NCBI GenBank assembly: GCA_002308935.1
Contig: DBWN01000204.1
Location: 3,851-9,862, forward strand
Source: Bacteroidales bacterium UBA1237
Lineage (GTDB): Bacteria > Bacteroidota > Bacteroidia > Bacteroidales > UBA932
Direction: 5' to 3'
DNA length: 6,012 nt
Position 1 is the stretch's first letter. Every line of letters begins with the position of its first letter. Made by a program: the position numbers and the translations under genes. Below the pieces are notes generated by a model. It saw only the letters and a program-made list of their open reading frames with translations. It was not told where the DNA came from and made no database searches. This document shows positions 5,951-6,012 of the stretch, piece by piece.

Positions 5951-6012
5951 ATGAAGAAAGCTTACGTTTTCCCCGGCCAGGGATCCCAGTTCCCCGGTAT
6001 GGCTAAACAACT
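5951..6012 (+). CDS. fabD: Malonyl-CoA:ACP transacylase, N-terminus only
   Basis: Only the first 20 codons are in the window, and the reading frame is open to its edge. The protein begins MKKAYVFPGQGSQFPGMAKQ. The segment AYVFPGQGSQ, with GQGSQ at residues 9-13, is the conserved start of FabD, which moves malonyl groups from CoA to acyl carrier protein for fatty-acid chain extension in the cytoplasm. The catalytic GHSxG serine would lie downstream of the window. Acyltransferase domains of polyketide synthases share this motif, but its position at the very N-terminus of a gene with its own promoter favours stand-alone FabD. An ATG directly follows an AT-rich leader without a Shine-Dalgarno site, as is common in Bacteroidota. 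Confidence 0.85.
   Translation, partial: MKKAYVFPGQGSQFPGMAKQ

Noticed and set aside
1..6012. An undescribed defence, mobile or CRISPR-like system
   Set aside because: All coding space is explained by tannase-like, thrC, thrB, SDR, TlpA-like and fabD genes of known families. No direct-repeat array, transposase, integrase, toxin-antitoxin pair or phage gene was seen on either strand.

Overview
The window is an ordinary-looking piece of chromosome from a Bacteroidota bacterium, most likely of the order Bacteroidales. The evidence is the promoter style (three matches to the Bacteroides -7 consensus TAnnTTTG just upstream of genes), the lack of clear Shine-Dalgarno sites, a lipoprotein with a DUF4369-like N-terminus and a TlpA thioredoxin domain, and the types of the other proteins. 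Base composition looks moderately GC-rich by eye, and arginine is often encoded by AGG. I cannot name a genus or species.

Layout from left to right. Positions 1-1464 (+) hold the 3' part of a subtype B tannase-like esterase, whose N-terminus lies outside the window. A strong hairpin with a T-tract on the minus strand (1496-1524) separates it from the convergent threonine genes. These are thrC (threonine synthase, 1549-2847, -) and thrB (GHMP-family homoserine kinase, 2861-3787, -), 13 nt apart and transcribed thrB to thrC. Upstream of thrB on the same strand is a classical short-chain dehydrogenase/reductase (SDR) of unknown substrate (3879-4646, -). The SDR and a TlpA/ResA-like thioredoxin lipoprotein (4757-5785, +) diverge from a 110-bp region with a -7 promoter element for each direction. 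A 165-bp gap with a hairpin and another -7 element leads into the start of fabD (malonyl-CoA:ACP transacylase, 5951 to the window edge, +).

How the genes work together. ThrB and ThrC catalyse the last two steps of threonine synthesis, homoserine to O-phosphohomoserine to threonine. The aspartokinase/homoserine dehydrogenase gene often found next to them is not in this window. The other genes are functionally unrelated: ester hydrolysis of plant phenolics (inferred), an NAD(P)-dependent oxidoreductase, cell-envelope thiol redox chemistry, and fatty-acid synthesis.

I found no tRNA, rRNA, CRISPR array, insertion sequence, phage gene or attachment site, and no gene-free stretch above 300 bp. I see no convincing undescribed system. 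The points most worth a second look are the tannase-like enzyme, an Asp in place of the usual catalytic-tetrad Asn in a cysteine-rich SDR, and a perfect 12-bp palindrome in the thrB leader.
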